DNA of 52,082 bases from contig JAFQHO010000070.1 of NCBI GenBank assembly GCA_017397925.1, positions 1-52,082 on the forward strand, written 5' to 3'. The DNA is from Ruminococcus sp. Lineage in GTDB: Bacteria; Bacillota; Clostridia; Oscillospirales; Ruminococcaceae. Shown here piece after piece: positions 8,841-16,753 of this stretch; the first letter of the stretch is position 1; the number at the start of each line of letters is the position of its first letter. Position numbers and translations under genes: made by a program. A model generated the notes under the pieces. That model was not told where the DNA came from. It worked only from the letters and a program-made list of their open reading frames with translations, and made no database searches.

Positions 8841-9968
8841 ATGAGAGTATTGATTTCCTGCGGCGGCACAGGCGGACATATCAACCCTGGCTTAGCCATT
8901 GCAGATATAATAAAATCAAAATATCCTGATACAGAATTCCTGTTTGCAGGAACTCCAAACGGTATGGAGTCAAAGCTTGTACCGCAGGCAGGCTATAAAA
9001 TCGAGCCTATAAAGGTTGCAGGCTTTCAGAGAAGCCTTTCTTTTGAAAATATCGGAAGAAATGCAAAGGCAATTGCCTATCTTATTACATCAGGCAAGAG
9101 GGCAAAAGAGATAATCAAGGGCTTCAATCCCGATATTGCTATTGGAACAGGCGGATATGCCGCAGGACCTGTAATCCGCAAGGCGGCAAGAATGGGTATA
9201 CCAACAGCTATTCACGAGCAGAATGCTTACCCCGGCGTAACAAACAGACTTCTTTCAAAAGAAGTTGATTATGTTATGCTTACGGTTAAAGAGGCTCTTG
9301 ATTTTATGGATAAGAGCAAATTCCGCCACAGCGTTACGGGGCTTCCCGTCCGCAGCAGCATCAACAATAAGCTGACAAAGGCGGAAGCAAGAAAAAAGCT
9401 TGGCTTCAACGATGATTTCACCATACTTTCCTTTGGAGGTAGTCTTGGTGCAGGCTGTATAAATGAAACTATGACTGAGGCTATAAAATGGCATCAGAGC
9501 AAGGGATTGGCGATTAACCATATCCACGGCTATGGCGGTATGGGAAAAGATACATTCCCACAGGCTATGAAAGCGGCAGGGATTCCGCTGAAAAGCAATC
9601 GTCTGCGTATTACCGAGTATATCACCGATATGGATGTATGCCTTGCGGCGGCTGACCTTGTGGTATGCCGTTCAGGAGCTTCAACTCTGGCAGAGCTTGA
9701 AGCGGCCGGAAAGGCATCAATACTTATTCCCTCACCTATAGTTGCAGGAAATCATCAGTATCATAACGCTATGGTTCTTGGCAAAGCAGGGGCAGCAGAG
9801 GTTATCGAGCAGAAAGACGCTTCTCCTGAAAGAATTATTTCCGAAATTGAAAAGCTTTATGAAAATAAGGCTAAAGTGGAGGTAATGTCCGCAAGCGCAA
9901 AGGGACTTCATCTCACTGATACAAATGAGCGGATACTTGCCGTTATAGAGGAACTTCTCAAAAAGTAA
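8841..9968 (+). CDS. murG: Lipid II synthase MurG (N-acetylglucosaminyl transferase)
   Basis: 375 residues, GT28 fold. The N-terminal SCGGTGGHINPGLAIA loop binds the lipid-linked acceptor, and the C-terminal CRSGASTLAELEAAGKASI is the UDP-GlcNAc site. MurG adds GlcNAc to lipid I on the cytoplasmic membrane face. It is translationally close to ftsW, with only TA between stop and start and AAGGAG inside the ftsW 3' end. Confidence is high because both substrate motifs are intact. Confidence 0.97.
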   Translation: MRVLISCGGTGGHINPGLAIADIIKSKYPDTEFLFAGTPNGMESKLVPQAGYKIEPIKVAGFQRSLSFENIGRNAKAIAYLITSGKRAKEIIKGFNPDIAIGTGGYAAGPVIRKAARMGIPTAIHEQNAYPGVTNRLLSKEVDYVMLTVKEALDFMDKSKFRHSVTGLPVRSSINNKLTKAEARKKLGFNDDFTILSFGGSLGAGCINETMTEAIKWHQSKGLAINHIHGYGGMGKDTFPQAMKAAGIPLKSNRLRITEYITDMDVCLAAADLVVCRSGASTLAELEAAGKASILIPSPIVAGNHQYHNAMVLGKAGAAEVIEQKDASPERIISEIEKLYENKAKVEVMSASAKGLHLTDTNERILAVIEELLKK

Positions 9969-10013
9969 CCAACTTCCGCCCCTTTGCATACTATGAGTAT
10001 GTGAGGTGGTGGT

Positions 10014-11273
10014 ATGCAGAAGTTTATTATTACAGGAGGAAATCGGCTTAACGGCGAAATTGAGCTTCAGGGCAGCAAGAACAGTGCCCTCCCGATTATG
10101 GCGGCGGCATTTCTTGCTAAAGGTAAGTGTACCCTTGAAAGCTGTCCGAATCTTACTGATGTTTATTCTGCCGCAAGAATTCTCAATAGCTTGGGAAGTA
10201 AGTGCAGTATTACAGGTAATCGGGCTGAAATTGATTCAACGGTTGTCAGCGGCAGCAAGATATCCGAAACCCTAATGCGTGAAATGCGTTCTTCCATAAT
10301 GTTTATGGGTGCAATTCTCGGCAGAATGGGAGAGTGTACATTCAGTGTCCCCGGTGGGTGTGAGCTTGGTCCTCGTCCCATTGATATGCACCTTGCAGCT
10401 CTTTCGAAAATGGGCGCCGAAATTACCGATATCAATGGAGAAATAACCTGCCGTATGCCAAAGGGCAGGGGACGTGGTGCAAAGATTTCCCTGTCATTTC
10501 CCTCAGTTGGTGCGACAGAGAATATTATCCTCTGCGCCGTTCTTGCAGAGGGTGAAACAGTCATAAACAATGCCGCAAGAGAGCCTGAAATATGTGATAT
10601 GTGCCATTTTCTCCGCAGATGCGGAGCCAGGATAAAGGGCGATGGTGAAAGCCATATTGTAGTTGAGGGCGTTGAGAGTCTTCACGGCTGTGAATACCGC
10701 ATAATGCCCGACAGAATTGCAGGTGCAACATATCTTGCTATGACAGCGGCGGCAGGCGGCGCAATGATACTTAAAAATGCCTGTATAGCTGAAATGGAGC
10801 CTTTTATTTCTGTTTTGGAACAGACGGGCTGCTTTATATGTGCTGCTGATAACAGAATATACCTCCGCAGAGGGGGAAGACTGAAAGCAATCCGCGACAG
10901 GATAAGGACAATGCCGCATCCCGGATTTCCTACAGACGCACAGGCTGTTCTTATGGCGGCTTTAATCACAGCTGACGGTACCAGCGTTTTTGAGGAAAAT
11001 ATTTTTGATTGCCGTTACAGACACACTGATGCTCTTATTAAAATGGGGGCAGACATTCAGGTTATGGGCAAAGCGGCAGTTATACGCGGTGTGAAGCGGC
11101 TTCACGGTGCCGATGTGGAGGCTACCGACCTTCGCGGCGGTGCAGCTATGGCAGTAGCGGCAGTTGGCGCAGAGGGTATAACACGGATAAGTTGTATTTC
11201 CCACATTGACAGAGGCTATGAAAATTTTGAGGATGTAATAACATCGCTGGGCGGAAAAATTCGCAGGGAATAG
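10014..11273 (+). CDS. murA: UDP-N-acetylglucosamine 1-carboxyvinyltransferase MurA
   Basis: 419 residues, usual length for the EPSP-synthase-like fold. KNSALPIMAAAFLA near the start binds UDP-GlcNAc. PGGCELGPRPIDMH carries the catalytic cysteine (Cys116), the residue attacked by fosfomycin. The enzyme commits UDP-GlcNAc to peptidoglycan by transferring enolpyruvate. Its place between murG and divIB is not the Bacillus order, where murB is found. GAGGTGGTGG precedes the start. Confidence 0.96.
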   Translation: MQKFIITGGNRLNGEIELQGSKNSALPIMAAAFLAKGKCTLESCPNLTDVYSAARILNSLGSKCSITGNRAEIDSTVVSGSKISETLMREMRSSIMFMGAILGRMGECTFSVPGGCELGPRPIDMHLAALSKMGAEITDINGEITCRMPKGRGRGAKISLSFPSVGATENIILCAVLAEGETVINNAAREPEICDMCHFLRRCGARIKGDGESHIVVEGVESLHGCEYRIMPDRIAGATYLAMTAAAGGAMILKNACIAEMEPFISVLEQTGCFICAADNRIYLRRGGRLKAIRDRIRTMPHPGFPTDAQAVLMAALITADGTSVFEENIFDCRYRHTDALIKMGADIQVMGKAAVIRGVKRLHGADVEATDLRGGAAMAVAAVGAEGITRISCISHIDRGYENFEDVITSLGGKIRRE

Positions 11274-11310
11274 TTTTCCCTGCCTGTTCCGCAACAGAGG
11301 AGAAAAAGAT

Positions 11311-12207
11311 ATGAATGATGTAGAAAAAACGAAGATAGAAAGGACTAACAGCGGAAAACGTATGCGGCGTCGTAAGCGTATGATGAGCGTATATGTTTTC
11401 ATTGTTGTCGTAATTGTGCTTACAATCGGCGTTACAATGTGCTTTACTTTCCTTTTCAATATAGACAGAATAGTTGTATCAGGAGAGTCGGAGGACTACA
11501 CAAGCCTGCAGATTGTTGAAGCTTCAGAAATCAACGCAGGAGATAATATGCTTCGTCTTGATGCTAAAAAGGCGGCAAAGAATATACTGGACAAGCTGAC
11601 CTATGTGGAAACAGCGGAGGTAGGGAGAGATTTCCCATCGACGCTTCGTATAACAGTTACAAGATGCATTCCCGGATTTAACGTCCGCTATGACGGAGGT
11701 GTGCTTCTTCTGAGCCGCAAGGGAAAAATTCTTTCAGACGGTGAGGTTTACACGGATATTGAAAAAATACCGATAATCAACGGTTATGCTCCCTCTGAAA
11801 AGACAATCGGAGCAATGGCTGCTTCTGAAAACCCTAATAAAGATGAGGCGTTTGCTCAGTTTGTGAAGCGTTTTGAAAATGAAAAATGCGATGATATTTC
11901 TGTTGTTGATCTTTCAAATGAGTATGATATTGTTGTGACTTACCGCAATGGAATGATATTCAGAATGGGTAACTGGAGTGATGTTGACTATAAGCTTGAT
12001 CTTGCTGAAGAAGTGATGAAAGATGACGCTATAAGCGGCAAAAAGGGATTTATCACAATGGTAGGAAAAAATCAGTGCAGTTTCAGAAGCAGCGGAGAGC
12101 AGGAAGTTGTTACAGAGCCTGCTGCAACAGCTGTAACGGATGCTTTGGGGCAGTCTGTTACTGAAACTACAGTAACTACAGTTGCAGGGGAAATTTATGG
12201 GTTCTGA
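11311..12207 (+). CDS. divIB: Cell division protein DivIB/FtsQ
   Basis: 298 residues. A basic cytoplasmic tail (KRMRRRKRM) precedes one transmembrane helix (about residues 28-50), then a POTRA domain beginning IDRIVVSGESEDYTSLQIVE and a beta domain. A Thr-rich tail of about 35 residues ends the protein. DivIB stabilises the FtsL-DivIC complex at the septum. It is the last gene before the separate ftsZ promoter, and no terminator is obvious between them. Confidence 0.92.
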   Translation: MNDVEKTKIERTNSGKRMRRRKRMMSVYVFIVVVIVLTIGVTMCFTFLFNIDRIVVSGESEDYTSLQIVEASEINAGDNMLRLDAKKAAKNILDKLTYVETAEVGRDFPSTLRITVTRCIPGFNVRYDGGVLLLSRKGKILSDGEVYTDIEKIPIINGYAPSEKTIGAMAASENPNKDEAFAQFVKRFENEKCDDISVVDLSNEYDIVVTYRNGMIFRMGNWSDVDYKLDLAEEVMKDDAISGKKGFITMVGKNQCSFRSSGEQEVVTEPAATAVTDALGQSVTETTVTTVAGEIYGF

Positions 12208-12289
12208 TTGCTGTGGTTAAAGTGAATAAAAAAAAGAAAAAATACAACGTTATGCTGTGCAAAGTGCAGAAATTTAAAAAAATAGCGGT

Positions 12290-12323
12290 TTGACTTGCAA
12301 TAATGAGTAAAATATGATAAAAT
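12290..12323 (+). promoter_or_regulatory. Overlapping ftsZ promoters
   Basis: TTGACT (12290-12295) is 17 bp from TATGAT (12313-12318), and TTGCAA (12295-12300) is 17 bp from TAAAAT (12318-12323). Both read toward ftsZ, offset by 5 bp. At least one should give ftsZ its own transcription, independent of the upstream dcw operon. Confidence 0.7.
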
Positions 12324-12383
12324 GATAAGTGTATTTATAGCTTATTTTGAAGTGACATAGAATAATTAAGGAGGAGTTTCAAA

Positions 12384-13499
12384 ATGTCAGATTTTAATTA
12401 TGAGGAAGCAATGGAACCCGATGTTAATATAAAAGTTATAGGTGTCGGCGGCGGCGGCGGAAATGCCGTTAACTGTATGGTAGAGTCAGGTGTAAGCAAT
12501 ATTGAGTATATTGCGGTAAACACAGATGCCAAGGCTCTTAATAAGTCTAAGGCTACTACAAGAATTCCAATCGGTGCAAAGCTCACAAAGGGCAGAGGCG
12601 CAGGAAATAAGCCTGAAATCGGCCAGAGAAGCGCTGAGGAAAACAGAGATGAAATCGAAGCACATCTTAAGGGTGCTGATATGATATTCATTACAGCAGG
12701 TATGGGCGGCGGAACAGGTACAGGTGCTGCTCCTGTTGTTGCAAAGATTGCTAAGGAAATGGATATTCTCACAGTTGCTGTTGTTACAAAGCCTTTCCTC
12801 TTTGAGAGAGAGCAGAAAATGGCACAGGCTGAGAGAGGTATCACAGAGCTTAGAAAGTACGTTGATTCCCTTATCGTTATCCCTAATGAGAAACTTCTTG
12901 AGGGCAAACAGCAGCTTACTATGAAGCAGTCATTCTCCCTTTCAGATGATATTCTCAAAACAGGTGTAAAGAGTATTTCAGACCTTATCGTTGAGGAAGG
13001 CTACATAAACCTTGATTTTGCTGATGTTTCCACAATTATGAGAGGTGCCGGATATGCTCATATGGCTATCGGTCACGGTTCAGGCAAGGATAAGGCTAAG
13101 GAAGCAGCAAATGCTGTTATTACAAGCCCACTTCTCGAAACATCTATTTCAGGTGCAAAGAGACTCCTTATCAATATTGCAATGTCCGAGGATATTCTTT
13201 CTTCTGATGTTGATGCAGCTACAAAGATGATTACAGATACAGCTTCTGAGGACGTAGAGTTCATCTTCGGTACTGCATTCAAGGAAGATATGCAGGATGA
13301 GATGACAATTACAGTTATCGCAGCGGGCTTTGACGATCCTGAGGGAGGTTCTGTGTCACGTGCTGCAGCTGAGGATGAAGAAGTTATCAAGATTGATAAT
13401 CCTCTTATAGATGGACTTGGAATTGGTGAGACAAATGCAAAGCCACAGTCTGCTAATGACTATGACCTTGATGATATTCTCAAAATCCTTGGTTCATAA
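12384..13499 (+). CDS. ftsZ: Cell division GTPase FtsZ
   Basis: 371 residues. GVGGGGGNAVN at the N-terminus and the tubulin signature GGGTGTGAAPVVA are intact, as is the T7-loop region NLDFADV. FtsZ polymerises into the Z ring that recruits the division machinery. The linker after the globular core is short (about 45 residues) and the tail ends DYDLDDILKILGS, which departs from the usual basic-ended FtsZ tail (DIPxFLRR type). No ftsA lies next to it. AAGGAGGAG precedes the start. Confidence 0.98.
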   Translation: MSDFNYEEAMEPDVNIKVIGVGGGGGNAVNCMVESGVSNIEYIAVNTDAKALNKSKATTRIPIGAKLTKGRGAGNKPEIGQRSAEENRDEIEAHLKGADMIFITAGMGGGTGTGAAPVVAKIAKEMDILTVAVVTKPFLFEREQKMAQAERGITELRKYVDSLIVIPNEKLLEGKQQLTMKQSFSLSDDILKTGVKSISDLIVEEGYINLDFADVSTIMRGAGYAHMAIGHGSGKDKAKEAANAVITSPLLETSISGAKRLLINIAMSEDILSSDVDAATKMITDTASEDVEFIFGTAFKEDMQDEMTITVIAAGFDDPEGGSVSRAAAEDEEVIKIDNPLIDGLGIGETNAKPQSANDYDLDDILKILGS

Positions 13500-13529
13500 T
13501 CGGATTTAAAGTATAATATGATAATTAAA

Positions 13530-13565
13530 GGGTATCGGGTTTAGTACTCGATGCCCTTGTTTTTG
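13530..13565 (+). terminator. ftsZ terminator
   Basis: Stem GGGTATCG/CGATGCCC (13530-13537 and 13549-13556) with one G-T pair is followed by TTGTTTTTG. It lies 30 bp after the ftsZ stop and closes the dcw transcript. Confidence 0.85.
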
Positions 13566-13619
13566 TCATATTGTGCAATGTTACTAATTTTGAGTTCCAA
13601 AATTCAGTATTTATAACAG

Positions 13620-13648
13620 TTGAATGAAAATTAAAAATATGTTATAAT
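13620..13648 (+). promoter_or_regulatory. Promoter of the DivIVA-like gene
   Basis: TTGAAT at 13620-13625 and TATAAT at 13643-13648 are spaced by 17 bp, about 65 bp upstream of the start codon. Confidence 0.75.
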
Positions 13649-13712
13649 TGAAATAAGGCATATTGTCGATTAATTTTTATCCGCAGTATCTGCGGGGAAT
13701 GGAGCATAACCT

Positions 13713-15224
13713 ATGGAACAGCCAAATGTTTTAAGAGAAACGAAAATGGGTCAGAAAGGTTTCGTCAAGGAAGACGTGTTGATGTACCTTGATGAATTGA
13801 ATTCCAGAATTGATGAACTGAAAAAACAGAATGAGCAGGCAAGCGGTAGTCAGCCTGCCGATTCACAGGAAATTATTAAATACAGAAATCAGATTGACAA
13901 CTTACAGGAAAAGCTTAACGCTTCAAATAACGCACTCAGACTTGCAAAGAAGGAGAATGAGGAACTTCAGCAGCAGATTTCCAAACTGAAGGCTGGCGGA
14001 GCTGCACCTGCTGCAGGCGGTGCTGCTAACGTTGACGCACAGACAAAGGCTGCTCTTGAAGCTGCTAAGAGGGAAATTGACTCACTCAGAGCTCAGCTTA
14101 AGGCTGCAAATGAGAAGGCAGCTGCTCCGGCATCTGCTGCACCTGCACAGGTTGATAATTCTGCACTGGAGGCTGCTAAGAAGGAAATTGATACTCTTAA
14201 GGCTCAGCTTAAGGCATCTGAGGATAAGGCTGCTGAGGCTGCAAAGAACATCAGTAACGATAACAAGTCAGCTGAGGAACTTGCTAAGGTTAAGCAGGAA
14301 GTTGAAAAGGTTACAGCTGATCTGAAATCCAAGACTGACGAGCTTGATAATGTTAAGAAGAGTATTGCTGAGAAGGATGCTAAGATTGACGAGCTTGCAA
14401 AGGCAAGTGAGGAAGCTGCAAAGAAGGATGAAGAAATCTCCAGACTCAATGCAGAGATCGTTGACCTCAAGGCTAACGCAAATAATCCTGCTGCAATTAT
14501 GGGTTCACTCTTTGCAGAGGCTCAGAGAACTGTATCTCAGCTTAAATTACAGGCTGAACAGGAGGCTAATCAGACTACTAAGGAGGCAGAGGATAAGGCT
14601 GCTGCTGTAGTTCGTGAGGCTAATGCAACTGCTGATAAGACAATCAGAGAGGCTAACACTGTGGCTGAAAAGACAATCACAGAGGCTAATCTCAAGGCTA
14701 AGATGACTGTTGAAGATGCTAACACAAAGGCTGGCAAAATCAACGAAATGTCTACTACTGTGCGTTCAATGCTTCTTAACGAAATTGAGAGCGTAAACAG
14801 CAAGTTCAACGACATTACATCTTCACTTATGAAGCTCACTGGTCAGGCAACTGACAGAATGAATGATGCTCAGACAATTATCAGCGAGGCTAAGAAGGCT
14901 GTTGCTCCCTCTGATGATAACAGTGTGAAGCTTGCAGAGGCTCCCAAGGCTGATTTCTCAGCTGCAAAGGCTCCTACAGCTTCAATGTCAAAGCCTGAGA
15001 ATAAGCCTGCTGAAAACAGCGATCCATTCTCCAGAGTTTCCGGTGGTTCTTATAACAGCAGAGCTAACACAAACAGCTTTAACAATAATAAGCCCGCTTC
15101 TAACCCTGCATCTTCTCACGATGTATCCAAGCAGGCTCCAAAGAAGCCTGTAAGCAACTTCAATTTTGATATGTCAGACCTTTTAAAGGCTGCTGAGGAA
15201 GAGGCTGCTAAGGAAGATCAGTAA
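13713..15224 (+). CDS. DivIVA-like coiled-coil protein
   Basis: 503 residues, almost entirely helical. The N-terminus (GQKGFVKEDVLMYLDELNSRI) resembles the short lipid-binding DivIVA head and runs into a long Ala/Lys/Glu-rich coiled coil. Residues 284-349 are six tandem 11-residue units ending mostly in EAN or DAN, a hendecad pattern. A low-complexity Pro/Asn/Ser region follows, then a conserved-looking end NFNFDMSDLLKAAEEEAA. There is no signal peptide or membrane segment. Position after ftsZ suggests a scaffold at septum or poles. DivIVA kinship is by pattern only; other coiled-coil scaffolds are possible. Confidence 0.6.
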   Translation: MEQPNVLRETKMGQKGFVKEDVLMYLDELNSRIDELKKQNEQASGSQPADSQEIIKYRNQIDNLQEKLNASNNALRLAKKENEELQQQISKLKAGGAAPAAGGAANVDAQTKAALEAAKREIDSLRAQLKAANEKAAAPASAAPAQVDNSALEAAKKEIDTLKAQLKASEDKAAEAAKNISNDNKSAEELAKVKQEVEKVTADLKSKTDELDNVKKSIAEKDAKIDELAKASEEAAKKDEEISRLNAEIVDLKANANNPAAIMGSLFAEAQRTVSQLKLQAEQEANQTTKEAEDKAAAVVREANATADKTIREANTVAEKTITEANLKAKMTVEDANTKAGKINEMSTTVRSMLLNEIESVNSKFNDITSSLMKLTGQATDRMNDAQTIISEAKKAVAPSDDNSVKLAEAPKADFSAAKAPTASMSKPENKPAENSDPFSRVSGGSYNSRANTNSFNNNKPASNPASSHDVSKQAPKKPVSNFNFDMSDLLKAAEEEAAKEDQ

Positions 15225-15234
15225 AAAATATAAA

Positions 15235-15291
15235 CAGTGCCGCATTTGCGGCACTGTGCGAGGTGTCCGACAACTCGTATGAGTTGTCGGA
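15235..15291 (+). other. Two tandem strong hairpins
   Basis: Stem one pairs 15235-15244 with 15247-15256 (10 bp on paper; the real loop must be wider). Stem two pairs 15266-15276 with 15281-15291 (11 bp, 4-nt loop GTAT). Neither has a proper T-run; only ACTTTCTG follows. They lie between the DivIVA-like gene and the sigma-factor gene, and may end the first transcript, protect its 3' end, or hinder expression of the second. Confidence 0.6.
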
Positions 15292-15330
15292 GATACTTTC
15301 TGTCAAACTATAAAACCAATAACAGCGATT

Positions 15331-15942
15331 GTGGTGGATATCTTGCTTGATCTGGATTTAAAACTAAATGAATTCTGCGGAAAAACCGACGAGGAGCTTG
15401 TCGTACTTGCCAAAAGCAACAGATTTGCGGCAGATGCTCTTGTTTTACGCTATTCAAGACTGATTTTTATTAAAGCGGAAATTTTTTCATCCCATAGTTC
15501 GGACAGTGACGATTTTTGTCAGGAGGGCTTAATGGGATTGCTAAATGCTATTTCCTCTTATAATCCTGAAAGAGCGGCAAAATTTTCAACTTTTGCTGAG
15601 GTGTGTATTGTCAATAGAATGAAATCTTATGCGACTAAAATTAAGTTGAAGTCGTGTAACGTTATTAGCATTGATGAGCTGCCGGAGGATATAGCTTCAC
15701 AGGAAGAAAGCCCCGAAATCATTTGTGTTAACAAAGAAATGTTTTCCGAATTATGGCGTATTGTAGACGGCAATCTCTCTGATTTAGAAAGACAGACTTT
15801 TGAGCTTTATATCCGGGGAGAAACATACAGTGACATTTCCGGAATAATTGGAATATCTGAAAAATCTGCTGCAAATGCTATTCAGAGGGCAAGAGGTAAA
15901 ATCCGCAAAATTTTTAGTTCCGCTTCATTGAATAATTCTTGA
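15331..15942 (+). CDS. RNA polymerase sigma factor, SigH-like
   Basis: 203 residues. Region 2 is clear: DSDDFCQEGLMGLLNAISSYN (core binding) and FSTFAEVCIVNRM (-10 recognition). Region 4 near the C-terminus contains LSDLERQTFELYIRGETYSDI followed by a helix-turn-helix. Overall it resembles sigma-30 (SigH), which drives early stationary-phase and sporulation genes. The start is uncertain: the GTG has no good ribosome-binding site, while TTG at 15343 is preceded by GGTGG. The missing strong ribosome-binding site suggests low translation. Confidence 0.8.
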   Translation: MVDILLDLDLKLNEFCGKTDEELVVLAKSNRFAADALVLRYSRLIFIKAEIFSSHSSDSDDFCQEGLMGLLNAISSYNPERAAKFSTFAEVCIVNRMKSYATKIKLKSCNVISIDELPEDIASQEESPEIICVNKEMFSELWRIVDGNLSDLERQTFELYIRGETYSDISGIIGISEKSAANAIQRARGKIRKIFSSASLNNS

Positions 15943-15988
15943 ATATTTTCAGGTATACATAGGTGGAAATAAGTATAATGACCGTGTA

Positions 15989-16066
15989 GCTTAAAAAGAG
16001 CGTTGTTTATCATCATGATATATCAAAGGTGTCGGTGTAAGTCCGACCGGGGTACAAAAATTAAGC
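15989..16066 (+). other. Candidate folded leader of the zinc-ribbon gene
   Basis: GCTTAA (15989-15994) can pair with TTAAGC (16061-16066), enclosing a TATCAT/ATGATA palindrome near 16008-16020 and the hairpin GTCGG/CCGAC (16031-16035 and 16043-16047). A TATAAT at 15974-15979 could be a -10 element, but no good -35 is visible. The identity of the RNA is unknown. Confidence 0.4.
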
Positions 16067-16079
16067 GAGGTATATTAAA

Positions 16080-16355
16080 ATGTACGAAGACAAGACATTA
16101 GTCTGCAAGGAGTGTGGCAACGAGTTCATTTTCTCCGCAGGCGAGCAGGAGTTCTATGCTGAAAAAGGCCTTACAAATGAGCCCCAGAGATGCAAGAGCT
16201 GTCGTGATGCAAGAAAAAATGCTACAAGAGGCGAGCGTGTATTCTTTACAGGCGTTTGCGCAACTTGCGGCGGCGAGGCAAAGGTTCCTTTCGAGCCTAA
16301 GGACGGCAGACCTGTTTACTGCAGTGACTGCTTTGCAAAGCTCAATCAGGACTAA
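16080..16355 (+). CDS. Small double zinc-ribbon protein
   Basis: 91 residues with two zinc-knuckle halves: CKECG...CKSC (about residues 9-42) and CATCGG...YCSDC (about 60-84). The first half matches the probable zinc-binding domain found in short clostridial proteins often annotated as zinc-ribbon (zf-trcl); the second resembles the CxxC-type domain in which FEPKDGRPVYC is typical. Its function is not known. There is no signal peptide, so it is probably cytoplasmic and may bind nucleic acid or protein. Confidence 0.8.
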   Translation: MYEDKTLVCKECGNEFIFSAGEQEFYAEKGLTNEPQRCKSCRDARKNATRGERVFFTGVCATCGGEAKVPFEPKDGRPVYCSDCFAKLNQD

Positions 16356-16394
16356 TTTGTTGACTTAGTTTACAAATTGAAGGTGGTTTATATG

Positions 16395-16461
16395 GCTTTC
16401 CCCTGTAATCGGGGAAAGCGGCCATTTCTATTAATATGGCGGAAAACGGTGGAATATCCGC
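16395..16461 (+). other. Hairpin-rich leader of the DUF1858 gene
   Basis: A perfect 9-bp stem GCTTTCCCC/GGGGAAAGC (16395-16403 and 16411-16419) abuts GCCAT/ATGGC (16421-16425 and 16436-16440) and a possible GCGGA/TCCGC (16439-16443 and 16457-16461). The group lies 32 nt before the start codon. AATTTGT/ACAAATT at 16354-16378 is a further inverted repeat just upstream. No T-run follows, so a structured leader is likelier than a terminator. Confidence 0.4.
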
Positions 16462-16492
16462 AATCCGCACCAATTTTGAAAGGATGTAAATT

Positions 16493-16696
16493 ATGGAAAT
16501 CACAAAAAATACTATCATCGGCGATATTCTTGACGCTGATTTTGAGGTTGCTCCCTATTTCCTTGAAATGGGTATGCATTGTCTTGGCTGCCCTGCTTCA
16601 AGAGGCGAAACAATTGAGGAGGCTTGTGCAGTTCACGGCACAAATGCCGATGAATTAGTTGCAAAGCTGAACGAGCATTTTGCTAAAAAGGCTTGA
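16493..16696 (+). CDS. DUF1858 redox-disulfide protein
   Basis: 67 residues. The sequence MGMHCLGCPASRGETIEEAC, with a CxxC pair and a third cysteine, matches the small hybrid-cluster-protein-associated disulfide redox domain (DUF1858). Members are thought to act as thiol-redox carriers in anaerobes; the partner is not visible here. AAAGGATG provides the ribosome-binding site. A terminator follows directly, so it may be expressed alone. Confidence 0.88.
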   Translation: MEITKNTIIGDILDADFEVAPYFLEMGMHCLGCPASRGETIEEACAVHGTNADELVAKLNEHFAKKA

Positions 16697-16704
16697 GTTA
16701 TTGC

Positions 16705-16737
16705 GGCGTGCTGATTTTTCGGCACGCTTTATTTTTT
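16705..16737 (+). terminator. Terminator after the DUF1858 gene
   Basis: Stem GCGTGC/GCACGC closes a 10-nt loop and is followed by TTTATTTTTT. It lies just upstream of the next ribosome-binding site, so the trmK-nif3 gene needs its own promoter or read-through. Confidence 0.8.
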
Positions 16738-16753
16738 GAATGGAGACTTATTT

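Noticed and set aside
16021-16060. Cobalamin riboswitch before the zinc-ribbon gene
   Set aside because: Only a GGTGTAAGTCC-like string matches; the conserved core with GCCACTG and the kissing-loop architecture are missing.
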